Positions 63,219 to 64,000 of a stretch of DNA of 64,000 nt are shown here, one piece after another. The translations under genes and the position numbers were made by a program. This DNA comes from Thalassospira lucentensis. GTDB taxonomy: Bacteria; Pseudomonadota; Alphaproteobacteria; Rhodospirillales; Thalassospiraceae. Within the stretch, counting starts at the first letter, position 1; each line of letters begins with the position of its first letter. The notes under the pieces were generated by a model. That model was not told the DNA's origin, searched no databases, and saw only the letters and a program-made list of their open reading frames with translations. The stretch is taken from NCBI RefSeq assembly GCF_001613805.1, contig NZ_LPVY01000003.1, positions 372,001 to 436,000 on the forward strand, written 5' to 3'.

Positions 63219-64000
63219 ATGTTTCCAGAACAATTGAATGTGCCCTTGGGCAAATGGGTCAATCGCTTTGTCGACTGGCTGGTGGTGAATTATGGCGACG
63301 CGTTCGAAGCGTTTGCCGACAGCCTGCTGACAGTACTGGTCTGGCTGGAACAGATCCTGCGCGGCACTCCCTGGTGGATCGTTGTGATTGCCATCGCCGT
63401 GATCGGGTTTCATGCCAGTCGCAACTGGAAAATTGCCGCAGGGCTTGCGATTGCGATGGTCGCCATCGGGTCACTGGGGCTTTGGGACAAGGCGATGCAG
63501 ACCCTTGCCCTGATGATCGTTGCCACGGCCCTTTCCGTTATCATCGGTGTTCCGGTCGGAATTGCCATGGCAATGTCAAACCGCCTGCGCGCTGTGATGC
63601 TGCCGATCCTTGATACCATGCAGACGATGCCGAGTTTTGTGTATCTCATCCCTGCCCTGATGCTGTTTGGGCTGGGAAAGGTTCCGGCAATCCTTGCCAC
63701 CGTGATTTACGCAGCCCCGCCGGTCATTCGACTAACCGATCTTGGCATCAGACTTGTTGATCCCGAGGTACTTGAAGCATCCCGGTCATTCGGGGCCAAT
63801 CGCAGGCAAATTCTGTGGAAAGTACAGCTTCCCCTTGCGCTGCCCAATATCATGGCCGGGATCAATCAGACGACGATGATGGCGATTTCGATGGTGGTGA
63901 TTGCATCCATGATCGGCGCGCGTGGACTTGGCGAACAGGTACTGATGGGCATCCAGCGCCTTGATGTCGGTGCGGGCACGGAAGCAGGCATCGCGATAGT
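63219..64000 (+). CDS. Second glycine betaine-type ABC permease, 3' end cut off
   Basis: Permease related to proW; the frame is open from ATG 63219 to the window end (260 codons). Unlike the proW at 60831 it has a short N-terminus: MFPEQLNVPLGKWVNRFVDW, then hydrophobic helices. Family segments include MQTMPSFVYLIPALMLFGLG, LEASRSFGANRRQILWKVQL (EAA loop) and NIMAGINQTTMMAISMVVIA. No strong ribosome site is seen; the start is set by homology to the family. It is preceded by its own terminator-separated region with a repeat shared with 57484. It probably heads another transporter unit running off the window. Confidence 0.88.
   Translation, partial: MFPEQLNVPLGKWVNRFVDWLVVNYGDAFEAFADSLLTVLVWLEQILRGTPWWIVVIAIAVIGFHASRNWKIAAGLAIAMVAIGSLGLWDKAMQTLALMIVATALSVIIGVPVGIAMAMSNRLRAVMLPILDTMQTMPSFVYLIPALMLFGLGKVPAILATVIYAAPPVIRLTDLGIRLVDPEVLEASRSFGANRRQILWKVQLPLALPNIMAGINQTTMMAISMVVIASMIGARGLGEQVLMGIQRLDVGAGTEAGIAI

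Noticed and set aside
1..64000. CRISPR arrays, insertion sequences, integrases, toxin-antitoxin or restriction systems
   Set aside because: Read on both strands; no regularly spaced repeats, transposase motifs or known defence genes were found.

Overview
The window looks like a stretch of chromosome from a marine-type alphaproteobacterium, most likely order Rhodospirillales and close to Thalassospira. This placement rests on gene content, moderate GC and gene order (gatCAB next to ruvX; pyrB-pyrC'-plsY-dprA-topA-rnr followed by rpmG; a YejABEF-type transporter); no search could be run. I saw no tRNA, rRNA, CRISPR array, insertion sequence or prophage. Most of it is tightly packed housekeeping and transport genes, many joined by 4-base ATGA overlaps.

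Layout. 1-2 kb: an Fsr-type drug exporter (cut by the window edge) divergent from an AraC-type regulator. 2-4.8 kb: a chemoreceptor, a 0.6 kb AT-rich gap with palindromes, and a lone phage-repressor-like XRE regulator. 4.9-8.2 kb: gatC-gatA-gatB (minus strand). 8.4-11 kb: ruvX, a VOC-fold protein, an AEC transporter. 11.1-20.8 kb: pyrB, a catalytically degenerate dihydroorotase (PyrC'), plsY, dprA, topA and rnr, all forward. 20.8-24.7 kb: an Hpt plus pseudo-receiver protein, DUF983, an S41 protease, rpmG and DUF423. 24.7-26.7 kb: a CRP-family regulator with a possible small RNA downstream, and an alpha/beta hydrolase. 26.8-36.3 kb: gamma-glutamyltransferase, a HAD phosphatase with an ArsC/Spx-like protein, dusA-mnmC-MFS-methyltransferase, and another MFS transporter.

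36.3-49.2 kb (minus strand) is the most unusual region. About 13 kb and eleven genes are almost all overlapping: four cytosolic glycosyltransferases, a histidine phosphatase, a polysaccharide deacetylase without a signal peptide, a small membrane protein with a PH-like tail, a fused double ATPase, a family 5 solute-binding protein and two permeases. It reads as one operon coupling cytosolic glycan synthesis or trimming to an ABC importer of the peptide/oligosaccharide class, and it is the best candidate here for an undescribed system. A beta-CASP nuclease-like protein and moeA lie upstream.

52.3-56.5 kb: ferric-iron ABC genes, with two tandem iron-binding protein paralogues and one permease but no ATPase; a perfect CRP-type palindrome lies upstream of one paralogue. 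56.5-57.4 kb: a DnaQ-like exonuclease. 57.7-64 kb: a glycine-betaine-type uptake region (binding protein, divergent MarR-type regulator, proV-proW-proX, and a second permease cut by the window end). A 16-base motif occurs both upstream of the first binding protein and upstream of the last permease, and a palindrome sits inside the probable proV promoter next to the MarR gene. Together these suggest an osmolyte regulon.
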